Below are positions 37,332 to 46,954 of a DNA stretch of 64,000 nucleotides, piece by piece. Location of the stretch: assembly GCF_013393185.1 (NCBI RefSeq), contig NZ_QJQX01000042.1, forward strand, positions 1 to 64,000, written 5' to 3'. A model generated the notes under the pieces. The model was given only the letters and a program-made list of their open reading frames with translations, was not told where the DNA came from and ran no database searches. The translations under genes and the position numbers were made by a program. Numbering within the stretch: position 1 is the first letter of the stretch; the number at the start of each line of letters is the position of its first letter. The DNA is from Sphingobium lactosutens. Its GTDB lineage: Bacteria; Pseudomonadota; Alphaproteobacteria; Sphingomonadales; Sphingomonadaceae.

Positions 37332-39602
37332 TCAGCGACGCCAGGCCAATGTAATGCTGTAACGGCGCGGCGGCGCATAATAGGCCTCGGTAAAGCCGAA
37401 GCTGGTCGACGCATCATAACCCGCCGTGATGACGCGCCGATCGGTGATATTGTCGACGCCCGCCCGTACCGACAGGCCGCTGTCCGCAAAGCGCAGTTCC
37501 GCGCTCGCGTTGAGGATCGCGTGATCGGGCTGGCGCAGCAGGGGCGTGTTTTCGGCATCGACATAGACCTCGCTCTTGTAGGCCACATCCAGACGAAAAA
37601 CAGCCTCCATCGCATCGCCCAGCGGCGCCTGATAGACGGCGCTTGCGTTGGCGGTGATATCGGGCGCCTGCTTCAGCCTGCGATTGCTGACATCGGTCGG
37701 CACGCCGTTGATGACCGACACATAGTTAAGATATTTGGCGTCGAGCAGGCCGAGCGCGCTGGTCAGGGTGAAGCGCGGCGTGACGTGGAAATTGCCCTCC
37801 AGTTCGATGCCCTGGATGCGCGATCGACCGGCATTTTCATTGCGCACGACGATCAGGCCGCTTGACGGGCTGACGGTGGAGACGAGGATCTGCTGGTCGC
37901 GATAGGCGTTGCGGAAGACGGCGAGGTTGATCGTCGCGAGCCGACCGAAGCCCGCCTTGATCCCCGCTTCATAGGCGGTCAGATGCTCCGGATCATAGGA
38001 ACCGATTTCCTCCAGCGACGTCGGCCGGCCGTTGAAGCCGCCGGACCGGAACCCCTTGGAAAAGGACGCATAGGTCATCAGGTTCGGCCGTATCTTGTAG
38101 GATAGCGAGGCGCGCGGAGTGAAGGCGTCCCAGCTCTTTTCAAGCCTGTAGCTGGGCGTCCCCGCCAGCAGCGGCTCGCCCGAATAGATACGGATCGCAG
38201 ACTGGGAGAATGTCTTCTTCTCCCAGGTATAGCGCGCGCCCAGTTCCAGCGACAGGCCGGTCGCCAGCTCATAATTGCCATTGGCGAACAGCGCGAGATT
38301 GTCGGTGCGCTGGCGGTTGCGAAAGTCGATGTTGAAGTCGAGCGACGACGCCGGAATGGCAATGCCGGGCGCCACCGGGAAGGGATCGAGTCCCGCCGCG
38401 ACCAGTGCAGGATACAGGCCGTCGGCCACGATCAGCCTGGTATCGTCGCGCGTCCTCTCGCGATAGGCGAAGGCGCCGAGCAGCAACGTCCCGCGCCCGC
38501 CCAGATCGAGCGCCAGTTGCAGTTCCTGGCTGATCTGCCGGGCCTTTTCATCATGGATGTCGCCGGCATAGTTGACGGCCGCCGATGCATCGCCGTCACG
38601 GCCGAACAGGGCGTCGACATAGCGATAGGCGGTGATCGACTTCAGCGTCGCTCCGCCCAGATCGGCGGTCAGCGTCAGCGACGTGTTGAAAGCGTCAGTC
38701 TGGTCCTTGTTGAGGGCGGGCGTGCTGTCGGTGCGGTCGATTTCGCCCGGCACCGTGCAGCAGGGGGCGAGGAAGGTCGATTGCAGGATCGAGAAGAAGG
38801 TCGGGGTGAAGGCGATCATGCTGTGCGGCGCGCTGTGCTGGCGGCGGCGCAGGCCGTCAGCCTGTAGCACGGCGTCCAGGCCCTCGCCGTTATAATGGAG
38901 CGCCATCTTGCCTGCGACGACGTTGCGATTGCCCAGATTCTTGCCCGATGGGATTTTCTGCCAGCCCTCGCCAAATTCGCCCAGCGTCGCGACGCCCAGC
39001 GACCAGCGATCCGACAGCGGCGTTTCCACATAGGCGCGCCCGCGCACCGTGTTGAACGATCCATAGCGCAGGTCGGCCTCGACCCGTTGCTGCTGCCCGG
39101 GAATGGCCGACACGATGTTGATCGCGCCGCCCACCGTATTCTTGCCGAACAATGTCCCCTGCGGACCGCGCAGCACCTCGATCCGGTCAATGCCCAGCAA
39201 TTCGGTGGTCGCGCCAAAGGTGCGGGCGACATAGACGCCGTCGATATAGACGCCCACCGCCGGGTCGGACGTGATGATGAAGTCATTCTCGCCCACGCCG
39301 CGGATGAAGGGCGCGATGCCGCCGCTATTGCCGCCCTGGCCGGGGGTGAATTGGATGTTCGGCGCGATCTGGCTGATCTGCGTGACATTGTCGAGACCCC
39401 GGCTGTTGAGTGCAGACGCATCGACGGCGCTGACCGCGATCGGCACGTCCTGCAACCGCTCCTCGCGGCGGCGCGCGGTAACGACGATGTCGTCGCCGTC
39501 GGCCATTGTGGCGGGTATTCGGCTCGGCTCGGCCTGGGCAAGCGCCAGTGATGGCGCCATCAATGTGGCCAGCGATGCCATGGCAAATGCTATACGGGAC
39601 AT
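37332..39602 (-). CDS. TonB-dependent receptor
   Basis: 756 aa from the ATG at 39602 (MSRIAFAMASLATLMAPSLALAQA signal), with GGGGGAGCC upstream. Plug: DDIVVTARRREERLQDVPIAVSAVDASALNSRG and RIEVLRGPQGTLFGKNTVGG. Many barrel strands end in EAYYAPPRRYSITLAWRR; the terminal residue is Arg after Trp-Arg, which departs from the usual aromatic end. No STN domain. It is encoded 72 bp after the BaiE-like gene, inside a GMC/SDR/dehydratase operon, so it should import the steroid or its conjugate. Confidence 0.93.
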   Translation of the reverse strand: MSRIAFAMASLATLMAPSLALAQAEPSRIPATMADGDDIVVTARRREERLQDVPIAVSAVDASALNSRGLDNVTQISQIAPNIQFTPGQGGNSGGIAPFIRGVGENDFIITSDPAVGVYIDGVYVARTFGATTELLGIDRIEVLRGPQGTLFGKNTVGGAINIVSAIPGQQQRVEADLRYGSFNTVRGRAYVETPLSDRWSLGVATLGEFGEGWQKIPSGKNLGNRNVVAGKMALHYNGEGLDAVLQADGLRRRQHSAPHSMIAFTPTFFSILQSTFLAPCCTVPGEIDRTDSTPALNKDQTDAFNTSLTLTADLGGATLKSITAYRYVDALFGRDGDASAAVNYAGDIHDEKARQISQELQLALDLGGRGTLLLGAFAYRERTRDDTRLIVADGLYPALVAAGLDPFPVAPGIAIPASSLDFNIDFRNRQRTDNLALFANGNYELATGLSLELGARYTWEKKTFSQSAIRIYSGEPLLAGTPSYRLEKSWDAFTPRASLSYKIRPNLMTYASFSKGFRSGGFNGRPTSLEEIGSYDPEHLTAYEAGIKAGFGRLATINLAVFRNAYRDQQILVSTVSPSSGLIVVRNENAGRSRIQGIELEGNFHVTPRFTLTSALGLLDAKYLNYVSVINGVPTDVSNRRLKQAPDITANASAVYQAPLGDAMEAVFRLDVAYKSEVYVDAENTPLLRQPDHAILNASAELRFADSGLSVRAGVDNITDRRVITAGYDASTSFGFTEAYYAPPRRYSITLAWRR

Positions 39603-39674
39603 AAGGCTCCCCCTGGGATTATGTTTTGTTTGGCTGAATTGGGCGGGCGGCATCGTCGTACCGCCCGAAGATGT

Positions 39675-40211
39675 CTATGAAATGGCTTCCCACTCGATCA
39701 GATGGCTGATGTCGCGGCGTTCTTCGCGCTTGCGCCCGGCGGTGGCCAGATAATGACATGTGATTTGCGCATCGGCCGCGAGCGGACGGACCATCTCGAA
39801 CACGCGGTCATATTCGGTGCGGGCGATCTTCCACACGCCGTTCTCGCGGCGATACCGGTCGCGGTAGATGGCGCTGCCGATCGTGTGGAGCTGAAGCTCC
39901 AGATTGATGAAAATATCCTCCAGATACCAGATGCCCTCGGCGCTGTCCTCGCCGGTCAGCGTGATTTCGGGCATATGGCCATGATGCATGGCGACAGCGT
40001 CGGAGTTGAAGCTGTTGGCCAGGAATTCCATCATATTGTCGCGCCCTTCCAGTCGGACGCGATAGGTGCCGCCGCGATATTCGACGGCGATATCGTCGGT
40101 GAACAGGCTGGCGAGCAGGTCCATGTCCGCGGTATCGATGCCCCGGAAATAGCGATGCTTGAGCGTGCGTATATCCTCGACATCGCTCAATTGCTGCAAT
40201 GTATAGGCCAT
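39675..40211 (-). CDS. BaiE-like SnoaL-fold dehydratase, candidate 7-alpha-hydroxysteroid dehydratase
   Basis: 178 aa. It closely follows the pattern of BaiE, the bile acid 7-alpha-dehydratase of gut clostridia: LKHRYFRGID, MHHGHMPEITL and EGIWYLED match BaiE segments residue by residue as I recall them. The BaiE catalytic residues Tyr30, Asp35 and His83 correspond to Y21, D26 and H76 here. A steroid dehydratase of this family (Hsh2) has been described in the bile-acid-degrading sphingomonad strain Chol11. The reaction would be loss of water from a 7-alpha-hydroxy-3-keto-delta-4 steroid to give a delta-4,6 diene. It lies downstream of two SDRs and a GMC oxidoreductase and upstream of a TonB receptor in one operon. 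Confidence 0.8.
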   Translation of the reverse strand: MAYTLQQLSDVEDIRTLKHRYFRGIDTADMDLLASLFTDDIAVEYRGGTYRVRLEGRDNMMEFLANSFNSDAVAMHHGHMPEITLTGEDSAEGIWYLEDIFINLELQLHTIGSAIYRDRYRRENGVWKIARTEYDRVFEMVRPLAADAQITCHYLATAGRKREERRDISHLIEWEAIS

Positions 40212-40255
40212 CGATCCTCTCCATCAGAATGCAATATATTTCGGCCGGACCGGCG

Positions 40256-41110
40256 TCAGGCGCCCAGCAGGGCGCGGGTCTGTTCGTTGAGCGTGGGCGG
40301 CGCCTGCTTCTGGAAAAAGCCGACCCGCTCCGCCAGCGCCCGGTCCGTCATGTCGGGCTGGCTGGAAATCCAGAATTTCCGGGCGGCCAGACCTTCGACG
40401 AAATGGCGGCAGCCTTCGTCCAGGTCCATGCCGTAACTGGCCATCATCTGCGCCATGGCGGCGCGATGGGCGGCGGCGCCCTCCGGCTCGCCGTTGCCCG
40501 CTTCGGCGTCGAATATGCTGGTCTTGAGCATGCCGGGAATGATCGAGCAGACATTGATCGGCGCCCCTGCGACCTGCATCTCCAGATAGAGGCATTCGCT
40601 GAACGACTGAACCGCGTGCTTGCTCATGATATAGGCTGCCTGCGTCGGCATGATGCCGAAGGAACCGATCGAGGCGAGGTTGGCGATCCAGGCTTCCTTC
40701 CCCACCCGCAGCATGTGCGGCACGAAGGAGCGAACCCCATGGACCACGCCATGGATATTCACGTTGAGCGTCCTTTCCCAGCGGTCGATCGGAATTTCCC
40801 AGCTATAGCCGACGGTTTCTATGCCCGCATTGTTGACCAGCAGGCGGACGGCGCCGTGCCGGTCGAATATGTCCAGCGCCAGCGCATCCAGCGCCTCCGG
40901 TTTCGCCACATCGACCTGGATCGCTTCGGCCTTGCCGCCCGCTGCGACGATGTCCGCTGCGACCGCATCGGCCCTGGCCTTGTCGATGTCGGTGACGATC
41001 ACGGTCATGCCGATCTGGCCGCAGCGGCGGGCCAGGCCCATGCCGATCCCCGCGCCTGCACCGGTGATGACGGCGACGCCGCCTGTAAAGATTCTTTCTT
41101 CCTCGGTCAT
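40256..41110 (-). CDS. short-chain dehydrogenase/reductase
   Basis: 284 aa. TGAGAGIGMGLA cofactor loop, NNAG, the Ser in ANLASIGSFG and the pair YIMSK are conserved; the C-terminus is extended by about 40 residues (WISSQPDMTDRALAERVGFFQKQ), as in the membrane-associated or retinol-dehydrogenase-like group. It is translated in a compact minus-strand series between another SDR (24-bp gap) and the BaiE-like gene (44-bp gap). It probably oxidises a steroid hydroxyl in the same pathway. Confidence 0.83.
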   Translation of the reverse strand: MTEEERIFTGGVAVITGAGAGIGMGLARRCGQIGMTVIVTDIDKARADAVAADIVAAGGKAEAIQVDVAKPEALDALALDIFDRHGAVRLLVNNAGIETVGYSWEIPIDRWERTLNVNIHGVVHGVRSFVPHMLRVGKEAWIANLASIGSFGIMPTQAAYIMSKHAVQSFSECLYLEMQVAGAPINVCSIIPGMLKTSIFDAEAGNGEPEGAAAHRAAMAQMMASYGMDLDEGCRHFVEGLAARKFWISSQPDMTDRALAERVGFFQKQAPPTLNEQTRALLGA

Positions 41111-41133
41111 GAGGGCCTCTCTCCGCGACCGGG

Positions 41134-41928
41134 TTAGATCGACGCCAGCGCGGCGGGCGCGGCGGGCAGATAATGATGATAATAGCCCGCGGCCCAGCCG
41201 CCATCGACCGCCAGTTCCGCGCCGCAGACATAGCTGGCGTCGTCGGAGCAGAGAAACAGGCTGGCGGCGGCGATTTCCTCCGGTTCGCCGATGCGCTGGA
41301 GCGGCACGCGCTCATAGCCGACATTCTTCGCCGCGCCTTCCAGCGCCTGGGGATTGCCCATGACGGTGTTGACGCCGCCGGGATGCACCGAATTGACGCG
41401 CACGCCCTGATGGCCGAATTCCAGTGCGGCCGTCTTGGTGAGGCCGCGCACCGCCCATTTGGAACTGCTATAGAGAGCGAGCGCATTGGCGCCGCGCAGG
41501 CCGTCGACTGACGAGATGTTGACGATCGCGCCGCGCCCCGCCGCGCACATCGCGCCGCCGACATGCTTGAGACCCAGCATGGTGCCCTTGACGTTGACCC
41601 CCAGCACCCGGTCGATCTGCTCGACCGCCAGCCCCACGATCGGCGCGAAGGCGACGACAGCGGCATTGTTGACCAGCGCATCGATCCGGCCATGGCGCGC
41701 CATGACGGCCTCCACCAGCCCCGTCCAGCTGCCTTCGTCCGATACGTCGAGACGCTGGAACATGGCTGCCTCGCCAATGTCCGCAGCCAGCGCCGCGCCT
41801 TCGGCCTCCAGCAGATCGGCGATGACGACCTTCGCGCCTTCGCGGGCGAACAGGCGTATCGTCGCCTCCCCCATGCCCCGCGCGCCGCCCGTCACGATGG
41901 CGACCTTGCCCTGCAACCTTCCGGCCAT
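41134..41928 (-). CDS. short-chain dehydrogenase, 3-alpha/20-beta-hydroxysteroid dehydrogenase type
   Basis: 264 aa. GKVAIVTGGARGMGEATIRLFAREGAKVVIADLL is the opening of the 3-alpha(20-beta)-HSD group, with the NNA motif (VNNAAV), Ser in VNISSVDG, and YSSSK. The C-terminus GAELAVDGGWAAGYYHHYLP is standard with a short tail. It begins 17 bp after the GMC oxidoreductase gene. A 3-alpha-hydroxysteroid dehydrogenase would supply the 3-keto group that KstD and the dehydratase need; that is inference from family and context. Confidence 0.83.
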   Translation of the reverse strand: MAGRLQGKVAIVTGGARGMGEATIRLFAREGAKVVIADLLEAEGAALAADIGEAAMFQRLDVSDEGSWTGLVEAVMARHGRIDALVNNAAVVAFAPIVGLAVEQIDRVLGVNVKGTMLGLKHVGGAMCAAGRGAIVNISSVDGLRGANALALYSSSKWAVRGLTKTAALEFGHQGVRVNSVHPGGVNTVMGNPQALEGAAKNVGYERVPLQRIGEPEEIAAASLFLCSDDASYVCGAELAVDGGWAAGYYHHYLPAAPAALASI

Positions 41929-41945
41929 GATGATGCTTCCTTGTC

Positions 41946-43559
41946 CTATAATGCTGTCGAAAAATGGGTTTTGCCCAGGATCATGTCAGCCGCCTTTTCC
42001 GCGACCATGATGGTGGGCACATTGGTATTGCCGCCCGGCACGCGCGGCATGACTGATGCATCGACCACCCGCAGCCGGGAAAGCCCCCGGACCCGCAATT
42101 GCGGGTCGACCACGGCCATCGGATCGTGCCCCATGCGGCAGGTGCCAACGGCATGGATGTCTGACGTTGCGGTCGCGCGCAGATAGGCGTCCAGTTCATC
42201 GTCTGACCGGATGTCGGCGCCGGGCGCCAGTTCCTCCCCCCGGAAAGGATCGAAGGGGCTTTGGGCGAAGATGGTCCGCACCGCCCGGATAGCGGCGCGT
42301 CCCATCGCCATGTCCCCGGGCGTCGACAGGATATTGGGATCGATCGCCAGTGGCGCGGCAGAATCTGGTCCGGTGAGCTTGATCGTCCCGACGCTTGCCG
42401 GACTGAGCAGGTCGATATGCGCGAAATAGCCATGCTCCATGATGAGCTTGCGCCCCATGGCTTCATACAGGGCCATGGCGAAATGCACCTTCACATCGGG
42501 ATGCGCAGCGCCCGGCATGGTCCGCAGATATGCGCCGACTTCCGCCGGCGGCTCGGCCATCGGCCCCTTGCGGAACAGCAGGAAATGGGCGAGCGCCTTC
42601 GTCGCGACCAGCGGATGAAAGACGTTGAACAAGGACACGGGCTGGGTGCAATAATGTTTGACGCTGATCGCGACGTGGTCGCGATAATTCTGCCCTACGC
42701 CGGGCAGATGATGAGTGACCGGCACGCCGACCTGCGGCAGATGATCGCCATCGCCGACGCCCGACTGCATCAGAATAGCGGGCGAATGGATGGCGCCCGC
42801 CGACAGGATCACCTCACGACCGGCGCTGGCCTGCTCGATCCGTCCGTTCCGACGCCAGGCGACGCCGGTGGCGCGCCCTTCCTCTAAGATGATCCGTTCG
42901 ACATGCGCGCCGGTGACGATGCGCAGATTGCGCCTTTTGCGGGCAGGCTTCAGATAGGCGCGCGCCGCGCTCCAGCGTCGGCCGGCAGACGCGGTGACGT
43001 CGGCGGCCGCCACGCCTTCGCGCCTGGATCCGCTGGGATCGTCATTATAGGGGAGGCCTGCGGCGATCGCGGCGTCGCGAAATGCCCTGGCCAAAGGGTG
43101 CCTGATCCCCGGCCGCGTCACCAGCAGCGGGCCGCCGCGTCCATGATAACCATCCTCGCCGCCCGGTTGAAAATCCTCCAGCTTGCGGAAATAGGGGAGC
43201 ACATCGTCATAGCTCCATCCTTCATTGCCCAGTTGCCGCCAGCGGTCATAGTCGGCCGCTGCGCCACGATCATAGACCATGCCGTTGATGGACGATGATC
43301 CGCCCAGCACCTTGCCGCGCGGCGTGTAGATCTGCCGCCCCCCGGCGTGGAACTGGCGCGTGCTGACATGCATCCACTGGAACATGCCCCGATACATGAT
43401 AGGCAACAGGCCGCCCGGCGCGTGGATGAAGATGCTGTCGTCCTTGCCGCCCGCTTCCAGCAGCAACACCCTGTTGCGCGGGTCTTCCGACAGACGCCCC
43501 GCCAGCACGCATCCGGCGGAGCCGCCGCCTATGATGATGAAATCGAAACGGTCGGCCAT
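41946..43559 (-). CDS. GMC-family flavin oxidoreductase (choline-dehydrogenase-like)
   Basis: 537 aa from the ATG at 43559; another in-frame ATG at 43571 adds four residues. The ADP-binding motif IIIGGGSAGCVLAGRLSEDP, the GMC signature region GGSSSINGMVYDRG, and the C-terminal catalytic His in SDIHAVGTCRMGHDP followed by RVPGGNTNVPTIMVAEKAADMI are present. Members oxidise alcohols such as choline, cholesterol and polyethylene glycol. Here it is first in the operon with the SDRs and BaiE-like dehydratase and is divergent from the SRPBCC gene, so it may oxidise a steroid alcohol. Confidence 0.88.
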   Translation of the reverse strand: MADRFDFIIIGGGSAGCVLAGRLSEDPRNRVLLLEAGGKDDSIFIHAPGGLLPIMYRGMFQWMHVSTRQFHAGGRQIYTPRGKVLGGSSSINGMVYDRGAAADYDRWRQLGNEGWSYDDVLPYFRKLEDFQPGGEDGYHGRGGPLLVTRPGIRHPLARAFRDAAIAAGLPYNDDPSGSRREGVAAADVTASAGRRWSAARAYLKPARKRRNLRIVTGAHVERIILEEGRATGVAWRRNGRIEQASAGREVILSAGAIHSPAILMQSGVGDGDHLPQVGVPVTHHLPGVGQNYRDHVAISVKHYCTQPVSLFNVFHPLVATKALAHFLLFRKGPMAEPPAEVGAYLRTMPGAAHPDVKVHFAMALYEAMGRKLIMEHGYFAHIDLLSPASVGTIKLTGPDSAAPLAIDPNILSTPGDMAMGRAAIRAVRTIFAQSPFDPFRGEELAPGADIRSDDELDAYLRATATSDIHAVGTCRMGHDPMAVVDPQLRVRGLSRLRVVDASVMPRVPGGNTNVPTIMVAEKAADMILGKTHFSTAL

Positions 43560-43744
43560 GCCCTTTTCCATGCGCGCCGTTCCCCGCGTTGCGACTGTTG
43601 ATCTTTGTTGGCTTATTGCGTATTAAATTATGGCATATGATACGCAAGTCAAGATTGAAATCATGTAAAAACTTGAATAAGTCGTCATCATACTGGAAAT
43701 GGTCGCTATCCGCGTAGAGCGTGAGGCCTGTCAGGGAGAAGCCG
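43560..43744. promoter_or_regulatory. divergent promoter with inverted TTGCGTAT...ATACGCAA
   Basis: The AT-rich gap between the GMC and SRPBCC genes contains TTGCGTAT at 43616-43623 and its exact inverse ATACGCAA at 43640-43647, centres 24 bp apart. This is the clearest dyad of the TACGCA element in the window and may be the model operator for the steroid genes. Confidence 0.5.
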
Positions 43745-44263
43745 ATGTCCGTCGAAAGTCCGGTCGCTGCGCGATATGATCCGTTTGCGCTTTACGATCC
43801 CGATATCCTGGTGGCGTCCGACCCGATCGAGATCGCGGCGCCTGCCATGCTGGTCTGGGATATCCTCACCGACATGGCGCGCTATGGCGAATGGAATCCC
43901 TTTTGCGTCTGGGCGCAATCGACGCTGGAGATAGGCGCGCCCGTTCATATGCGGCTTGTCGACTATGCCAATCCCGGCGCTCTTGCGCCCAATTGCGAAT
44001 ATGTCTGCGCCTGCGAGCCGGGACGGCTCTTGTCCTGGGAGTTGCGGGACAGCGCAGCCTGGCCCTATCCGGCCCGGCGCGACCAGATGATCGATGCGCT
44101 CGGACCGGAACGGTGTCGCTACCAGTCGACCGACGCCTTTACCGGCCCCAACGGCATCCATGTCATGCGCTTTTGCGGCCCTTGGGTGACGCGTGCCTTC
44201 AATGACACGGCCAGGGCGCTCAAGATGCGGGCGGAGGCCATGTATCGGGGCGACATGCGCTGA
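43745..44263 (+). CDS. SRPBCC (START/Bet v1-fold) domain protein
   Basis: 172 aa from the ATG at 43745, with AGGGAGA upstream. IEIAAPAMLVWDILTDMARYGEWNPFCV is the standard SRPBCC opening, and the C-terminal helix (AFNDTARALKMRAEAMYRGD) closes the fold. These proteins have a hydrophobic cavity for lipids, steroids or aromatic compounds and may bind or cyclise a pathway intermediate. It is divergent from the GMC operon and followed, after an AT-rich gap, by the TonB receptor at 44549. No catalytic residues can be named. Confidence 0.8.
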   Translation: MSVESPVAARYDPFALYDPDILVASDPIEIAAPAMLVWDILTDMARYGEWNPFCVWAQSTLEIGAPVHMRLVDYANPGALAPNCEYVCACEPGRLLSWELRDSAAWPYPARRDQMIDALGPERCRYQSTDAFTGPNGIHVMRFCGPWVTRAFNDTARALKMRAEAMYRGDMR

Positions 44264-44548
44264 CAACCGTTACGGCGGCAAGGGAGGTGTTCGTCTTGAG
44301 AAAATCACAAATTGCTTCTGCGAAGCCGCAAATTCTTCAGAAAACATTGCCACAAATCGTATCATAAATACAAAAATAATACGCATATATGGGGCGACGC
44401 CTTGTCATGTTCGCGCAAAATCGTTATATGATATCCAAGATAAGTCCGCATTACGCATATTATGTCAAAAACTATGCGGAAAACGCGTATAAAATCAGAA
44501 TATATAAAACGAAAAATCTGCTGAATAGGGTGGAAAAGGGAGGATGCG
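44264..44548. promoter_or_regulatory. AT-rich leader of the TonB receptor with TACGCA elements
   Basis: No gene is visible in these 285 bp. TACGCA occurs at 44380 (AATACGCATATATGG) and 44452 (ATTACGCATATTATG), with ACGCGTAT at 44483 as a weaker match. The composition is much more AT-rich than the flanking genes. A GGGAGG ribosome site ends the region. Confidence 0.5.
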
Positions 44549-46945
44549 ATGAGGTCGATATGGCTGGCTGGCGTTGCCGGCATGGCGGGGATGCCGCTCG
44601 CAACGGCGGCAACGGCGGCAACGGCGCAGGATTTGCCGGCGGTCGGCGCTCCGCAGGATCAGGCGGCCAATCTCGGCGATATCGTCGTGACCGCGCGCCG
44701 CTCGGCGGAAACCTTGCAGAATGTCCCGGTGGCCGTCACCGCGCTGGGGGGCGATTTTATCGAGCGTCAGAATATTTCCAGCCCGGCCGACGTGCCCCAG
44801 TTCGCGCCCAACCTGACCGTCGAACAGCAGCCCTCCAGCCTGTCGGCCGCTACCGTCTATATACGCGGCATCGGCAATCAGGAGCCGTCGTCAGTGTCCG
44901 AACAGGGCGTGGGCATCTATCTGGACGGGGTCTATCTGGCCCGGTCGGCCGGTGCGGTATTCGACCTCATCGATCTGGAGCGGATCGAGGTGCTTCGCGG
45001 CCCGCAGGGCACCCTGTTCGGGCGCAACACCATCGGTGGGGCGCTGCAGCTGATCTCCAAAAAGCCCGCCAAGGACATGGGCGTCACTGCCAAGGCGGGA
45101 TTTGGCCGCTTCAGCGAATGGTACACGCGCGCGCGCCTGGATACCGGCTATATCGTCGGGGATGTCGTCAAGGCGTCGATTTCGGCACAGCATCGCGAGT
45201 CCGACGGCTATGTGGACAACAGCCTCACACCCTCGTCGCAGGATCCCGGCGCGCTCAGGGCAAATTCGGTCGCAGTCGGACTGGAAGGCGATTTCGGCGA
45301 CATCACCGTCAACTATAATTTCGATTATGACAGCCGCCGTGGCACGCCTGCCTTCTTCCAGATCGTCGCCGCGACCCCGCTGGCGCAGGATTATTATTCG
45401 CAGTCGCCCAGCTATGGCGGCGCGCCCTTCCTGGTCGATCCGGTGCGGCAGGGAACGGTGCAACAGGCCGGCTTCACCGATCGCAACGGCAATTTCCGTT
45501 ATGGCAGCAAGACCCGCGTTCAGGGCCATGGCCTCACGATCAGCTATGAACCGATCCCGGAACTGACGATCAAGTCGATCACCGGCTATCGCAAATTCTT
45601 TCAGGACACGATCCTGAACCTGTCGGGCAATGGCGTGCTGCGCGGCCCGGTGGTCGATTTCACCGCGCCCACGCTCGTTTCGGTCCAGCAGGTCACGCCC
45701 TATACCGGCAACAATGCCCCGCAGAAACAGTGGCAGTTCAGCCAGGAATTGCAGGCGCTGGGCAAGGTCGGCGACCTCAGCTACCTGCTGGGCATATATT
45801 ATTTCTATGAAAAGGCGTCGGAATATAACGCCCAGTCGCTGACCTTGGTCATGCCCGTATCGGCCCTGACCTCGATCGGCTTCCCGCAGGCGGTGGTGGA
45901 TGGCATCAGCGCCCTCAACCCCGGCCTCTCGACGGTCGGCGTCAATGCCAATCCGGTCCAGGCCTTTGGCGGCACCTCTCAATCGATGGCGGTGTTCGGG
46001 CAGGCAAGCTGGAAACCCTCGGGCCTGAACGACAAGCTGGAACTCACCGTGGGTGGTCGTTTCACTGGCGACGACAAGACTGCCTATCTCGCGGGCGACG
46101 TCAGTCCGGTGCAGCGCGGCCGGAAGAGCTTCGACAATGTCTCCTGGCTGGCGTCGCTATCCTATGATGTTGTCAGGGATGTGATGATCTACGGCCGTGT
46201 ATCGACCGGCTATCGATCGGGCGGCATCAATCCGCGCGCCAACGTCATCAACACATTCGATCCGGAAAAGGCGACGGCTTATGAAGCGGGCATCAAGTCG
46301 CAATTTTTCAACAACCGCCTGCGCTTCAACCTCGCCGGCTATATCACCGACTATGACAATCTTCAGGTCCAGCAATTCGCGGCGGGCAGCGGGGGCGCGA
46401 CGTCGCTCATCGTCAATGCGGGCAAGGTGCGGCTGTCGGGCTTCGAGGCGGAAGTGACAGCTCTGCCGTTCCGCGGTTTTCAGATCGATGGATCGGTCGG
46501 CTATGTGAAGACCGACTATAAGGTCTTCCTGTTCCGCGATCCCGCCACCAACCAGATCCTCGACGTCGCCGATCAGGCCAAGCCGCTCTATACGCCGAAA
46601 TGGAGCATCCATCTGGGCGCCGAATATTCGCATCCCGTCGGCGACGCACTTGTCCGCCTGCGCGGCGACTATTCGCATCGCACGCAAATCTGGTTCAATG
46701 CGCTCGACAATACGGCTCCGTTCAACCGGAATCTGATCTCTCCGTCGCAAAGCAACGTCAAGGCGCGTCTGTCGGTCGAGGATATTCGCCTGGGCGGCGG
46801 TAAGCTGGATATCGGCCTGTGGGGTGACAATCTGCTCAACCAGAAGCGGCTGGCCTATGGCATCGACTTCGGCGCCCTGGGCTTTGCCGGTGCGACCTTC
46901 AACAAGCCGGTGTCCTACGGCATCGACGCCCGCATCCAGTTCTGA
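44549..46945 (+). CDS. TonB-dependent receptor
   Basis: 798 aa. Signal peptide MRSIWLAGVAGMAGMPLATAATAATAQ, plug DIVVTARRSAETLQNVPVAVTAL and ERIEVLRGPQGTLFGRNTIGG, barrel ending SYGIDARIQF with terminal Phe. No STN domain. GGGAGG lies 5 nt before the ATG at 44549. It is monocistronic: an AT-rich promoter with two TACGCA elements precedes it and a perfect palindromic terminator follows. It is the second receptor of the steroid region, and it differs in sequence from the 37332 receptor, so the two may import different forms (for example free and conjugated acids). Confidence 0.94.
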   Translation: MRSIWLAGVAGMAGMPLATAATAATAQDLPAVGAPQDQAANLGDIVVTARRSAETLQNVPVAVTALGGDFIERQNISSPADVPQFAPNLTVEQQPSSLSAATVYIRGIGNQEPSSVSEQGVGIYLDGVYLARSAGAVFDLIDLERIEVLRGPQGTLFGRNTIGGALQLISKKPAKDMGVTAKAGFGRFSEWYTRARLDTGYIVGDVVKASISAQHRESDGYVDNSLTPSSQDPGALRANSVAVGLEGDFGDITVNYNFDYDSRRGTPAFFQIVAATPLAQDYYSQSPSYGGAPFLVDPVRQGTVQQAGFTDRNGNFRYGSKTRVQGHGLTISYEPIPELTIKSITGYRKFFQDTILNLSGNGVLRGPVVDFTAPTLVSVQQVTPYTGNNAPQKQWQFSQELQALGKVGDLSYLLGIYYFYEKASEYNAQSLTLVMPVSALTSIGFPQAVVDGISALNPGLSTVGVNANPVQAFGGTSQSMAVFGQASWKPSGLNDKLELTVGGRFTGDDKTAYLAGDVSPVQRGRKSFDNVSWLASLSYDVVRDVMIYGRVSTGYRSGGINPRANVINTFDPEKATAYEAGIKSQFFNNRLRFNLAGYITDYDNLQVQQFAAGSGGATSLIVNAGKVRLSGFEAEVTALPFRGFQIDGSVGYVKTDYKVFLFRDPATNQILDVADQAKPLYTPKWSIHLGAEYSHPVGDALVRLRGDYSHRTQIWFNALDNTAPFNRNLISPSQSNVKARLSVEDIRLGGGKLDIGLWGDNLLNQKRLAYGIDFGALGFAGATFNKPVSYGIDARIQF

Positions 46946-46954
46946 AGCAGGGGC

